From the NCBI GenBank assembly GCA_021800275.1, contig JAJYZB010000006.1:62001-126000 (forward strand): DNA of 64,000 nt, in the 5' to 3' direction. A program made the translations under genes and the position numbers. Positions 33,986 to 43,568 of the stretch are shown here, one piece after another. Numbering within the stretch: position 1 is the first letter of the stretch; every line of letters starts with the position of its first letter. The notes below the pieces were generated by a model that was given only the letters and a program-made list of their open reading frames with translations, had not been told where the DNA came from and did no database searches. This stretch comes from a bacterium (GTDB taxonomy: Bacteria > Vulcanimicrobiota > JABDET01).

Positions 33986-34968
33986 GCGAAACTCTTTTAA
34001 GCAGAGAAACGATTTCAGGCGAAAAACCTTTTGAAGAAAAGATCAGACCTCAGAGTTTGAATGAATATAAAGGACAGTCTAAAATAAAAGAACAATTGTC
34101 GGTTTTTCTTCAAGCCGCGAGAAAGCGAAATGAACCTTTAGATCATATTCTTTTATATGGACCTCCAGGACTGGGAAAAACGACGCTTGCCTGCGTTATC
34201 GCGCATGAGTTAGGAGTAAACTTAAAAGTTACTTCTGGACCAGCATTAGAAAGAGGGATTGACCTTTTGATTGTTTTGAAATCATTGAAGCCCAATGACA
34301 TCTTGTTTATAGATGAAATTCACCGAATGAGGCGCCCGATCGAAGAGATTCTTTATCCTGCCATGGAAGATTTTGTTTTTCATCGAGTGATTCAAAAAGG
34401 GCTTGCATCTTCTGCTGCAGTGATCCAGCTTCCGCGATTTACCTTGATCGGAGCAACCACAAGAGCAGGACTGATCGCTCCTCCTTTAAGGGATCGGTTT
34501 GGAATTATTTTTCATCTGGATTTTTATTCCAAAGAAGAGCTTTTTGAGATTTTAGTGCGCACGGCTCGTATTCTGGGGGTTCAATCAGAGGAAGCTGCTT
34601 TAATTGAGATTGCCTCTCGCTCAAGGGGAACGCCTCGTATTTGCAATCGCCTTTTAAAAAGGGTTAGAGATTTTGCGACTGTCCAAAAAGCAGAAATTCT
34701 CACTGAAGACATCTCTAAAAAATCTTTGACTGCCTTATCTGTGGATGCCCAAGGTTTGGACGATCTGGATCGGAAATATTTAAATTTTTTAATAGAGAAG
34801 TTTGGCGGTGGACCAGTTGGTCTTGAAACAATAGCAAGCGCTCTTGGAGAAGATTCAGAAACACTTGAAGAGATCTGTGAACCTTATCTTCTGCAGCAGG
34901 GATTCCTGCAGAGAACTCCAAGGGGAAGAATGGCGACTGGATTAGCTGAGGCATACAGGTTGACTTAG
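33982..34968 (+). CDS. ruvB: Holliday junction branch-migration ATPase RuvB
   Basis: 328 residues: Walker A GPPGLGKTT, Walker B LFIDEIHRM, the sensor region GATTRAG and a C-terminal winged helix (GGGPVGLETIASAL to RTPRGRMAT). Drives branch migration. The family usually reads DEIHRL; Met here is a conservative change. Last gene of the yebC-ruvCAB unit; no clear terminator follows. Confidence 0.97.
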   Translation: MSETLLSRETISGEKPFEEKIRPQSLNEYKGQSKIKEQLSVFLQAARKRNEPLDHILLYGPPGLGKTTLACVIAHELGVNLKVTSGPALERGIDLLIVLKSLKPNDILFIDEIHRMRRPIEEILYPAMEDFVFHRVIQKGLASSAAVIQLPRFTLIGATTRAGLIAPPLRDRFGIIFHLDFYSKEELFEILVRTARILGVQSEEAALIEIASRSRGTPRICNRLLKRVRDFATVQKAEILTEDISKKSLTALSVDAQGLDDLDRKYLNFLIEKFGGGPVGLETIASALGEDSETLEEICEPYLLQQGFLQRTPRGRMATGLAEAYRLT

Positions 34969-35078
34969 TTCAGGAAATTTCTTCTGTCAGTTAATCTTTT
35001 AAAGTTGAAATTCAGGAAACGGAATGTCGAAGTAATTTCCAGAAAGGAATTTTTTAGGCTGTTTGGAATGAATTTTTT

Positions 35079-35537
35079 ATGGCGAAGTGTTCATGCGGAA
35101 CTACTATCCCTGAAGGGGCGGGATTTTGCCCTGAATGTGGAAAAAATGCAGCTGATTCAAAGGGTCGTGTTTCTTCCCAGGGTCAATCTGGTGTTTCGAC
35201 CCATACAGCTGCTGCTTTGACTTATTTTACATTCATTCCCGCCCTTGTTTTTCTTGTATTGAAACCGTATAATAAAAATTCATTTATTCGGTTCCATGCC
35301 TGGCAGTCGCTGTGCCTAACGTTAGGATATGCAGCAGTTTATTTTGTGGTTTCTTTTCTTTTATCTCTTCTTGGCATGACCATGTCCAGTCGCATTTACA
35401 ATTTATATATTGATTTTATTGATGCCGCTTATTTTATTCTGTCAGTTGTCTGCATGATTCAAGCCCATTACGGCAGGAGATTTAAACTTCCAAGAATTGG
35501 GGATATCGCTGAAAAATTAGCGCAGATCGAGATATAA
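35079..35537 (+). CDS. Zinc-ribbon membrane protein, DUF4870-like
   Basis: 152 residues. An N-terminal zinc ribbon (CSCG...CPECG, four Cys in residues 4-20) is followed by three or four membrane spans with FIRFHAWQSL, as in the DUF4870/Tic20-like family. Function unknown. A longer ORF in another frame (35005-35220) overlaps it and is not credible. The start has no strong Shine-Dalgarno. Confidence 0.75.
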   Translation: MAKCSCGTTIPEGAGFCPECGKNAADSKGRVSSQGQSGVSTHTAAALTYFTFIPALVFLVLKPYNKNSFIRFHAWQSLCLTLGYAAVYFVVSFLLSLLGMTMSSRIYNLYIDFIDAAYFILSVVCMIQAHYGRRFKLPRIGDIAEKLAQIEI

Positions 35538-35588
35538 AGATGGAAACCAGGATGTAAGTTTTCTGCTCCTGTTTTCACAGGGAAAATT

Positions 35589-37154
35589 TTACATTCGTTT
35601 TAGGAGATTTTCGCTGACTCGAAGGGCATTGGCAATAATCGTTAAACTGGGATTAACGGCTCCTGAGGAGACCATGAAACTTCCATCTACCACATAAAGG
35701 TTATCCAGATCATGAGCTTTGCAGTTTAAGTCAAGAGCCGAGGTTTGAGGATCAGTTCCAAATCGAATCGTTCCACATTGATGGGCTGTTCCCGCAATCG
35801 GGATTTTCTGTCCCATGTAAAGAGCGTGGCGGAAAAGCTCGGTTCTGCAGCCGGCTTGTTTTAAAATTTCTTTCAGCTTTTCAGTTAATCTTTCATGTTC
35901 TTCTAAATTGGTTTCTTTTAAATGCAGAACAACTTTTCCATCTTTTTTAAGTTCAACTCGATTCTCTGGCAGAGGAAGATCTTCTGTGGTGAGCCAGAAA
36001 TCAATCGCGTGTTCCGCGACTTCTTCAAGGGCAAATTCTGGAGCCATAGAGGTTAATATTCCTCTCCATCCCGAAGCTTCTGCCCGAATCATTTCTCCAT
36101 CGGATTTTCCCAGCATTTGAATGGAACCCATGGGATACTCCCAGTCTTTTGTTCCAAAATAAAAGTCTGTCAGAGCTAAGGTTTTCTGGAAAACCGTTAG
36201 ATTGGGTTTAATAGAAACTGCCATGAAAGCTGAGTTTGTATGTCTCAGATAATGCCTTCCGACAACTCCTGAACGATTTGCCAATCCGCTCGGATGCTTT
36301 TCATTCGCTGACCGCAGCAGCAGGAGAGCGGAATTAATAGCACCACAAGAGACCACGATAAGATTCGCGGAATAAACTTCTGAAGTTCCGTTTCTTTGAA
36401 CATGGACAGATTTAATTGATTTTCCAGATGGATCGGTTTCTAGAGTTGTGACATAAGCATGGGTTAAAAGGGTAACATTGGGGTAGGTGAGGGCAGTGTT
36501 AATGCCGATAATGTGCGAGTCCGCTTTAGCATTGACAAGACAGGGAAACCCATCACAGGTACTGCATCTGATGCAGGAAGATTCAGGAGTTGGTTTTCCG
36601 TTTTCTTCGTTCAGCAAAATTCCCATTGGAAGAGGAAAAGGGCGGCAGTTAGTTTTCTTCAATTCTTCTTCAAGTTCTTGAATTCGTGGTTCATGGCTGA
36701 TGGGGGGATAGGGATAAGATGAGCTTCGAGGGGGTTCAGTTGGATCTAAGCCGGCTTTTCCATGGACATGGTATAAAGATTCAGCTCTTTCGTAGTAGGG
36801 TTCGAAATCTTCGTAAGAAAGGGGCCATGCGGGAGAAATTCCATCTTTGTGTTTAATCTCTCCAAAATCTTCTTTTCTAAGACGAAACAGAGCAGCTCCA
36901 TAAAATTTTGTGTTTCCTCCCACGAAGTAATGGATTCCAGGATGAAAAGGGCTTCCCTGTTCGTCGTACCAAGTTTCATCTGCTTGATATTTAGCGTTGA
37001 TGAAGACCGCTTTTGAGTTCCAGTTGTCTTTTTCTCGAGGCAGAAATCCTCCTCTTTCAAGGATTAAAATTTTCTTTCCCGAAGGGGCGAGCTGGTAGGC
37101 TAAGGTTCCGCCGCCAGCTCCTGTTCCAATGATAATGACATCGTAATGATCCAA
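35589..37154 (-). CDS. GMC-family FAD oxidoreductase
   Basis: 521 residues. FAD site IIIGTGAGGGTLAYQL at the N terminus; the second signature VSCGAINSALLLLRS; the C-terminal catalytic region with HQCGTIRFG and NLYVVDGSFMVSSGAVNPSL. The His of AHQCG fits the conserved base. A Cys cluster (SSCIRCSTCDGFPC) mid-protein is shared with some bacterial GMC dehydrogenases and could bind metal. Acts on an alcohol or sugar; the substrate cannot be told. No signal peptide. It is convergent with the zinc-ribbon gene. Confidence 0.93.
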   Translation of the reverse strand: MDHYDVIIIGTGAGGGTLAYQLAPSGKKILILERGGFLPREKDNWNSKAVFINAKYQADETWYDEQGSPFHPGIHYFVGGNTKFYGAALFRLRKEDFGEIKHKDGISPAWPLSYEDFEPYYERAESLYHVHGKAGLDPTEPPRSSSYPYPPISHEPRIQELEEELKKTNCRPFPLPMGILLNEENGKPTPESSCIRCSTCDGFPCLVNAKADSHIIGINTALTYPNVTLLTHAYVTTLETDPSGKSIKSVHVQRNGTSEVYSANLIVVSCGAINSALLLLRSANEKHPSGLANRSGVVGRHYLRHTNSAFMAVSIKPNLTVFQKTLALTDFYFGTKDWEYPMGSIQMLGKSDGEMIRAEASGWRGILTSMAPEFALEEVAEHAIDFWLTTEDLPLPENRVELKKDGKVVLHLKETNLEEHERLTEKLKEILKQAGCRTELFRHALYMGQKIPIAGTAHQCGTIRFGTDPQTSALDLNCKAHDLDNLYVVDGSFMVSSGAVNPSLTIIANALRVSENLLKRM

Positions 37155-37418
37155 AAGTTTCTCTCCTGAGATTTGCTGTGCTTCTTTGTTTTCTTTTTTT
37201 TGTGCAATTTTCCTTTACGGAAACCGAGTGGTTATTCAGAGTGTTACTCAGAGAGGACAAGACACCTACAGTGAAGAATTTCATAACCGAGTAGGCGGAG
37301 AAGGATTTTGCTCTCTTTTCCTTATTTAAGTGATGGAAAATAGCATCAGGGTCGGTGGGTAGAGTGAGCACTTCAGTGCAGAAATTTGAAAGTACGAATG
37401 ATGAGTTAAACTTTCCTG

Positions 37419-38441
37419 ATGAGTCTCGTTGACAAGGAGGCAAACCTACCCGTTGCCAACAGGAATACCTGTCCCCATTGTGGAAAAGTCTTGACATTCC
37501 ATGTGGAAGATCCCACTCTTAGTATAGTTATCCCTATCTATAATGAAGCTGCAAGTATCCCGGCACTTTATTCGCGTTTAATGGATACTCTGCATAAAAC
37601 TGGGGTCTCCCATGAAATAATTTTCGTCAATGACGGCAGTACGGATGAATCCCTTCAGGCTCTAGTTGAGATAAGTCGCATAGACGCAAGCGTGAAAATA
37701 ATTGATTTTTCCAGAAACTTTGGGCACGAAATGGCTTTGGCGGCGGGTTTAGATTATGCAGCAGGAGAAGCGGTCATTCCAATAGATGCTGACCTCCAAG
37801 ATCCGCCTGAACTTATAGTGGATTTAGTGGCGAAATGGAAAGAGGGGTATGACGTCGTGTATGCCACGCGCAGCGAGAGAAGTGGTGAGACGGGCACAAA
37901 GCGCTTCACCGCTGCGTTTTTTTATCGTTTTTTCGGAAAAATAGCCAGTATTCGTATTCCGAAGGATACAGGAAATTTCCGCCTCATGTCTCGTCGAGTT
38001 GTGAACGTGGTCAAGAATCTCCCTGAACGGCACAGGTTCATGCGGGGACTTTCGAGTTGGGTGGGCTTCCGCCAGACTTCAGTTTACTATCGACGTGGAC
38101 CCCGGTATGCAGGCAGAACCAAATACAGCTACCTGAAAATGTTAAACTTTGCTATTGAAGGCATCACTTCGTTCAGCTATATTCCCCTTCAATTGGCGAG
38201 CTATCTAGGATTATTGGTATCTGCTGCTGCATTCCTCTACAGCATTTTTTTGATTGTTTATAAGTTTTTTTATGGACATATGGTTCCAGGTTACGCGTCT
38301 ATTATGGTTGTTGTTTTATTCTTTGGCGGGGTACAGATGTTGACAATGGGACTCCTTGGCGAGTATATTGGCCGCATTTATGACGAATCCAAACATCGCC
38401 CTCTTTATGTTGTCAGAGAGACGTTCAATTTTGATCGGTGA
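37419..38441 (+). CDS. Family 2 glycosyltransferase with two C-terminal membrane spans
   Basis: 340 residues. The GT2 domain (LSIVIPIYNE, FVNDGSTD, DADLQDPPE) resembles DPM1/GtrB enzymes that transfer a sugar to polyisoprenyl phosphate, and the C terminus has two membrane spans as in GtrB. The first ~30 residues include a CPHC pair and may reflect a start further downstream; no good Shine-Dalgarno supports 37419. Its wording is more GC-rich at third codon positions than most neighbours, shared with the next gene. Coupled to a methyltransferase gene by 4 bases. Confidence 0.9.
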   Translation: MSLVDKEANLPVANRNTCPHCGKVLTFHVEDPTLSIVIPIYNEAASIPALYSRLMDTLHKTGVSHEIIFVNDGSTDESLQALVEISRIDASVKIIDFSRNFGHEMALAAGLDYAAGEAVIPIDADLQDPPELIVDLVAKWKEGYDVVYATRSERSGETGTKRFTAAFFYRFFGKIASIRIPKDTGNFRLMSRRVVNVVKNLPERHRFMRGLSSWVGFRQTSVYYRRGPRYAGRTKYSYLKMLNFAIEGITSFSYIPLQLASYLGLLVSAAAFLYSIFLIVYKFFYGHMVPGYASIMVVVLFFGGVQMLTMGLLGEYIGRIYDESKHRPLYVVRETFNFDR

Positions 38442-39184
38442 TGGAAACTGAACTTTTTTATCAGATAGAGAAGGTGGAGAACGTGCACTGGTGGTTTTCT
38501 GCCAGAAAAGAGATTATTCTTTCTGTAATTCGAAATCAGCTAAGGCTCCCGGCTCAGGCACAGATTTTAGACGCTGGATGCGGCACCGGCGTTAATTTGG
38601 AAATTCTATCCAGACTGGGCATTGTCACAGGCATGGAGACGGACCCAACGGCGCTCCAGATGGCGGAATGGAAGCATGTGGGCAAAGTCGTGAAGGGATC
38701 TCTTCCCGACAAAATTCCGTTTCCCGAAAACTCCTTTGATTTGGTGACCTTGTTGGACGTCCTGGAACATCTGGAACAGGACGTAGAATCCCTTACTGCT
38801 TTAAGGAAACTTTTGAAACCGACTGGCTGCTTGTTAATCACGGTGCCAGCGTTTCCTTTCCTGTGGAGCAGTCATGATGAACTTAACCATCATAAACGAC
38901 GATACCTCCTTCCCGAGCTTGCTGAAAAAATTCAAAACGCAGGCTTAAGTCTGATGTATATCAGTTACTTTAACACATTGCTATTTCCATTAGTGGCAGT
39001 GATGCGCTGGCTTAAAATAAAGGTCGGATGCGGTGAAGGGGCAAATGATCTGTGGCTTCCCCCAAAAATTGTAAACACTCTGATGCGAAAGATCTTTGCG
39101 AGCGAAAAATACTGCATTGGCAAGAAGGTATTTCCGTTTGGTGTCTCCATCATTGCCTGCGCACAAAAGCCCCTGACGTGCTAG
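38438..39184 (+). CDS. Class I SAM-dependent methyltransferase
   Basis: 248 residues. SAM motif ILDAGCGTGVNLE, acidic motif METDP, then LVTLLDVLEHLEQD and LLITVPAF. It starts at GTG followed by ATG, over the stop of the GT2 gene. The partner GT2 suggests methylation of a glycan or lipid-linked sugar. Codon wording matches the GT2 gene, so the pair may have been acquired together. Confidence 0.88.
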   Translation: MMETELFYQIEKVENVHWWFSARKEIILSVIRNQLRLPAQAQILDAGCGTGVNLEILSRLGIVTGMETDPTALQMAEWKHVGKVVKGSLPDKIPFPENSFDLVTLLDVLEHLEQDVESLTALRKLLKPTGCLLITVPAFPFLWSSHDELNHHKRRYLLPELAEKIQNAGLSLMYISYFNTLLFPLVAVMRWLKIKVGCGEGANDLWLPPKIVNTLMRKIFASEKYCIGKKVFPFGVSIIACAQKPLTC

Positions 39185-39222
39185 AATGTTTGAGCGAGCA
39201 GCGTTGAAGTTTACAAGTCAGC

Positions 39223-42045
39223 ATGAGAAGAGTTAAAGATTTAAGTCGGTTGAAGTTTTTACTAGTTTTTCTTTTGTATTTATTTTTAGCGAGTCTTTGT
39301 TTTTACCGGGATCTTTTTGATGGAAAATTAATTGCTTCAGGGGATGCTCTGTTATATTATTATCCTTTAAAATTGTATTATGCAGAGAGTTTCTGGAGGC
39401 ATGGATTTCACTGGTGGCTTCCATATCAATATTTAGGGCTTCCCTTTTTAGGGACGCTTCAGACAGGGATTTTGTATCCCCTGAACTGGTTTTATTTTTT
39501 TCTTCCTGCGCGATATGTGCCTTATGGTTTCAATTGGAGTTTGATTGTTCATTATGCTCTTGCCTGTTATTTTACTTATTTATATGTTCGACTTTTAGGA
39601 TTAAAAGAGATTCCCGCGTTTTTGTCAGGGGTTGTGTTTGGATTAAGTGGTTTTATGATGGCGCATCAGCAGACAATCAACATGCAGAATGCTGGGGTCT
39701 GGCTGCCGCTGCTGTTGTATTTTTATGAGAAGATACGGAGAGATTTAAGAGTTCGAGATGCGCTTTGGGCGGGAATCACTGCTGGGATTCAGCAGTTAGC
39801 TGGTCATACACAGATTTGTGTTTATACGACTTTTATTTTAGGATTGTTTGCGCTGTTTTTTGTGTTTTATCAGGAAAGAGGGAAGAAGTTCAGGTTTTTG
39901 GTTCTCTGCGCTTTACCTGTTGTCCTTGGAGTTTTAATTGCTCTTCCGCAGATTGTTTCTACAGCGCAGCTACTGTTCCGTTCTGTTCATTCTCGTCTTC
40001 CTTTTGCCGAAATTGTTGGTTGGTCTTTTCCTCCTTTAGCTATTCCCATGATGGTTTTCCCTTTTATTTTTGGGGGAGGGTACAGCTCAGGTCCAGTATG
40101 GGGAATTACTTATGTATTAGAGGAATCTGGCTTTATTGGAGTGCTTCCTCTTGTGGTTTCTGCCTGGATTTTGCTTTATAAAGGCGGGAAAAACCTTCAA
40201 ATTCGTTTTTGGGGAACGACTGCATTAGCAGCTCTTTTCTTAGTGTTTGGAAAATATAATCCATTAGGCAAGTTTTTATTTCATTTTCCTGTCATGAGCT
40301 TATTCCGTGCGCCTGATCGAAATTGGTTTGAGTTTGACTTTGCCGCTGCAGTGTTATTTGCTTTTGGAATGGAGGAACTTATTTGTTGTTCGGAAGATAG
40401 AAAAAAGTGTTGGATTCCCGCTGCTTTAGGGATGGGATGCATTTTTGTTTTAGGATTTCTGCTTTTATTCACCAAAAACGATTATTTATCCGTTCATCTC
40501 TCTTCTTATTCACATCTCGAAATGCGGCAAATTCTACATTCTTTCCGTTTCTCAAGCCCAGTTTTTTTTGTTCCCATGTTATTTATTTTGTGTGATTTGA
40601 TTTTTATTGTGATGCTCAATTTTTCCTCTGGCGTCCGTAAGATAGCAATTGGGCTTCTGGTGATTTCAATTTGTATGGAGTGTTTTTCTTTTAGTTTTTT
40701 TGCTCATGATAAACGGTTTGAAATTTCGGACGTAAAGCGATTTACACAAAACCCTGTTTATCAATTTTTAGCCACTAGATCCAATTTCAGCCGCTTTTAT
40801 TTGCTCCAGGGCTACTCTTCTCATGTCCTTAAGATATGGCCTGTTTTGAATATACCCGATCATTTAGGTGAGTTGGACGGATATGATCCATTGATTCCAA
40901 ATCGTTTTTTTAAGTTGTTAGGAATGGTAAGGCATAAATCTAATTATTCTCCATGGAATTTTTTATTGAAAAACAACTTGATTTTAGATCTGCTCAATGT
41001 TAAATATTTAATTGTGCCTCCTTGGGTAAAGCCTAAGTTTTATCGGATGAAGTTCAGGTTAAGTTCCAGTGGTTTAGAAGGAAAAGTTATGACTGGACCA
41101 TGGATGTTAGGAGGAGCTGGAAAAGTTGGGAAAGTTTATGTGCTGAGGTCCTCCGGGAAACTGCAGGCAAGTGTTATAGCGAAAAGAATAAATTTGAAAG
41201 CTAGAAGACATTACGTATTTGTTTTTAAAATTAAAGCTCCTCTTAGCCCGTCTTCGAAATTGAATTTAGAAGTCTATGTTCCTGGGAAACCGCTTCCAAT
41301 TAATAAAATCATTCTGCAGATAGATCCTGGAAAGATCAAGTCTTATTTTAAAAGATTTTTTACTTTATATGCTGGAAATGTTCATGGAAGAGCTTATGTT
41401 CGCCTTTATACGTTTTCAAAAACTCCTGTTTTAATAAAAGATCCTAGAGTCTATTTTTATAATAAATATCGTCCTATTTTTGGGAGAAGAAAGAGGAACC
41501 TGGTCAATAGGAATCGCCCCTTGTTACTTTACACTAAGGTTTTTCATTGGAACGGATATTCAATTTATGAGAATTCCAATGTTCTTCCAAAATTTTTTTC
41601 GGTGCGGAAATTAGCTTCGGTTCAAAATTTAGAGCAGCTCAGGGAGAAGATTTTTCTTCTAAGGTTTATTCCTTCTCAAACAGCTTATGTTTCTCCCCGA
41701 AATTTTTCTAGAATTGGACGGATTCAGTTTTCGCAAGGAAGAGTCGTTATCTCCCATTATGGAACAGATCGAATTGTCGCTGAAACAAAATTTCGCAGGA
41801 CTGGATTTGTTGTGCTTTCAGACCAGTATTATCCTGGCTGGAAGGCATACCTTGACGGGAAAAGAGTCCCCATTTATAGAACTGATGGACTATTAAGAGG
41901 TGTCATGATTCCTCCTGGTTCTCATCTTCTTGAGTTTCGATACAATCCCATGATGATAAAAGTTTGTCTTCTTTTTGCTGCAGTTTTTACTGCCTTATGT
42001 TTTATCTGCCTTTTATTATGCTACAGAGGCTATGAGAAGTTGTGA
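39223..42045 (+). CDS. YfhO-family large polytopic membrane protein
   Basis: 940 residues with about a dozen membrane spans in the first ~530, then a soluble region and a last span near the C terminus. GDALLYYYPLK in the first extracytoplasmic loop, the early FLGTLQTGILYPLNWF, GLSGFMMAHQQ, and the late VVLSDQYYPGWKAYLDG match the YfhO/GT-C-like family implicated in glycosylating lipoteichoic acid or other surface polymers. First member of a run of surface-glycan genes; overlaps the next gene by 4 bases. Confidence 0.85.
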   Translation: MRRVKDLSRLKFLLVFLLYLFLASLCFYRDLFDGKLIASGDALLYYYPLKLYYAESFWRHGFHWWLPYQYLGLPFLGTLQTGILYPLNWFYFFLPARYVPYGFNWSLIVHYALACYFTYLYVRLLGLKEIPAFLSGVVFGLSGFMMAHQQTINMQNAGVWLPLLLYFYEKIRRDLRVRDALWAGITAGIQQLAGHTQICVYTTFILGLFALFFVFYQERGKKFRFLVLCALPVVLGVLIALPQIVSTAQLLFRSVHSRLPFAEIVGWSFPPLAIPMMVFPFIFGGGYSSGPVWGITYVLEESGFIGVLPLVVSAWILLYKGGKNLQIRFWGTTALAALFLVFGKYNPLGKFLFHFPVMSLFRAPDRNWFEFDFAAAVLFAFGMEELICCSEDRKKCWIPAALGMGCIFVLGFLLLFTKNDYLSVHLSSYSHLEMRQILHSFRFSSPVFFVPMLFILCDLIFIVMLNFSSGVRKIAIGLLVISICMECFSFSFFAHDKRFEISDVKRFTQNPVYQFLATRSNFSRFYLLQGYSSHVLKIWPVLNIPDHLGELDGYDPLIPNRFFKLLGMVRHKSNYSPWNFLLKNNLILDLLNVKYLIVPPWVKPKFYRMKFRLSSSGLEGKVMTGPWMLGGAGKVGKVYVLRSSGKLQASVIAKRINLKARRHYVFVFKIKAPLSPSSKLNLEVYVPGKPLPINKIILQIDPGKIKSYFKRFFTLYAGNVHGRAYVRLYTFSKTPVLIKDPRVYFYNKYRPIFGRRKRNLVNRNRPLLLYTKVFHWNGYSIYENSNVLPKFFSVRKLASVQNLEQLREKIFLLRFIPSQTAYVSPRNFSRIGRIQFSQGRVVISHYGTDRIVAETKFRRTGFVVLSDQYYPGWKAYLDGKRVPIYRTDGLLRGVMIPPGSHLLEFRYNPMMIKVCLLFAAVFTALCFICLLLCYRGYEKL

Positions 42046-43184
42046 AAATGAAAAAAAATTGGAATTTCTATATCATTGGATTTCTTGCTTTTTTTTTTCG
42101 AATTTTATTTCTTTCCCACCAAAGCTTGTGGATGGATGAGGGATTTAGTGTGTGGATGGCTGCTCATCCTGTTTCAGATTTGATGAGATTGATTCGATAT
42201 GATGCCCATCCATTGGGTTTCTATTTATTTCTCCACTATTGGATGAAGTTAGGAAATTCTGTATTTTTCCTTCGACTCCCATCTGTTGTTTGCCGGGTGG
42301 TAAGTTGTCTTGCTGTATATAGTATTGGAAGGGAATTATTAGGAGAAAGAGCTGGTGCTGCCTCTGCGGTTTTTTGGACCTGTTCTATGACAGCGTTAAA
42401 TTCAGATACAGATATTCGCATGTATGCCTATGCCACTTGTTTTTCTTTAATATCCACTTTCTGGTTATGGAGAGCCTATAAATATGGAGGAAGGAAAAAT
42501 TGGATTTTTTACTATCTATTTGCTGCTTTGTCCTTATATACCCATTATTATACGGGTTTTATTATCATGGCTCAGTGGCTTTTCCTTTTAACGGAGAAAA
42601 GGTGGGAAGAGTCTGTTTGGGTTCCTCTTATTTTAACTTTAATTTTTTCTCCCTGGACTTTCATTTTTTTCTTACAGTTTTTCCATGCTATTGACAAGGG
42701 GATGCCAAGGGCAACCTGGCATGCCTCTTTTCATTTTTTTGCGGAATTTTTAGGAGCAAAGCGCTATTTCAGTGGGAAGCCGCTTCTCATTAATCTCAGT
42801 TCAATTTTTTCGATTGGAGTGCTGGTGTATGCTCTTTTTGCATTAGTGAAGAGACGGAAGGAAGAGGGGGTATTTCTGCTGCTGTTATTTGGGATTCCTT
42901 TTTGTGTTCCTTTTATGATTTCTCATTTTTCATCAAGACATATTTTTATTTTCAGGTATGCGATATTATTTGCTCCTTATTTTGTTCTTCTTTTTACTTA
43001 TGGACTTTTCAGCCTTCCTAAGCCAGCAGCCTATCCCATTTACGGCTCAATCATTTTCATGAATCTTTCGATTTGGTTTTTATTTCTTACGAGCCCTGCA
43101 TTTCAGAGACAGAATTGGCGAGAAGCTGTGAAAATTATGTCGGCTCAGATGAAAGATGTGCAAGGTTATTTTTGTGGAGTCTAA
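42042..43184 (+). CDS. GT-C glycosyltransferase, copy 1 (frameshifted)
   Basis: 380 residues of a GT39/ArnT-like membrane glycosyltransferase with WMDEGFSVW in the first loop (catalytic Asp-Glu), RMYAYATCFSLIS, and about ten spans. Compared with copy 3 (45032-46567), homology breaks after MKDVQ and resumes in another frame at 43164. One extra G near 43163 would explain it. It is therefore either a recent pseudogene or a sequencing error; the intact protein would have about 504 residues. Confidence 0.8.
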   Translation: MKMKKNWNFYIIGFLAFFFRILFLSHQSLWMDEGFSVWMAAHPVSDLMRLIRYDAHPLGFYLFLHYWMKLGNSVFFLRLPSVVCRVVSCLAVYSIGRELLGERAGAASAVFWTCSMTALNSDTDIRMYAYATCFSLISTFWLWRAYKYGGRKNWIFYYLFAALSLYTHYYTGFIIMAQWLFLLTEKRWEESVWVPLILTLIFSPWTFIFFLQFFHAIDKGMPRATWHASFHFFAEFLGAKRYFSGKPLLINLSSIFSIGVLVYALFALVKRRKEEGVFLLLLFGIPFCVPFMISHFSSRHIFIFRYAILFAPYFVLLFTYGLFSLPKPAAYPIYGSIIFMNLSIWFLFLTSPAFQRQNWREAVKIMSAQMKDVQGYFCGV

Positions 43185-43557
43185 TATGTCAATTTATCCC
43201 TTATGGTATTATCTGGCTCGACTCTACACAATCCACTGGGTGGGAATTGAACACCGCTATTACATTATTCAAATGCCAGACAAGACTTTTATCCCTGTCT
43301 ATCCAGTTTCTGGGGCTTTACTCCCAGGAGTGAAGTATAATGTGAAGCAGAGTGAAAAAATTGGCGGCAGGGAATGGCTTGTTCTCTGTCAAGCTGAACT
43401 CGGGGATAGACATTTAAGAATTTTAAAGTGGCTTTCTGCTCATGAGAAGGTAATGCTCTCATATACATTGCCTAGTATCGCGAAGATAAATCTGATTTAT
43501 CTTTTTCTTTTTGTGGCTAAAAACGCACAATTATTGTCAGGAGGTGGTAAAAAATAA
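43156..43557 (+). pseudogene. Frame-shifted C-terminal part of GT-C copy 1
   Basis: Continues the homology to copy 3: VIFVESNMSIYPLWYY against VFVEQGMSIYPLWYY, then GGREWLVLCQAELGD against GGREWLVLCQPYLVD. An internal ATG (MSIYPLWYY) could allow separate translation but no Shine-Dalgarno is evident. Confidence 0.8.
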
Positions 43558-43568
43558 AACTGCCCAAT

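Noticed and set aside
37415-37470. CTGATGA core that resembles a hammerhead ribozyme
   Set aside because: After the possible stem II the sequence reads AAGG, not GAAA, and no partner stems I or III are found.
37057-37497. 146-residue minus-strand open frame upstream of the GMC gene
   Set aside because: Overlaps the start of the GMC and GT2 genes in other frames, has no domain signal and a composition unlike a protein.
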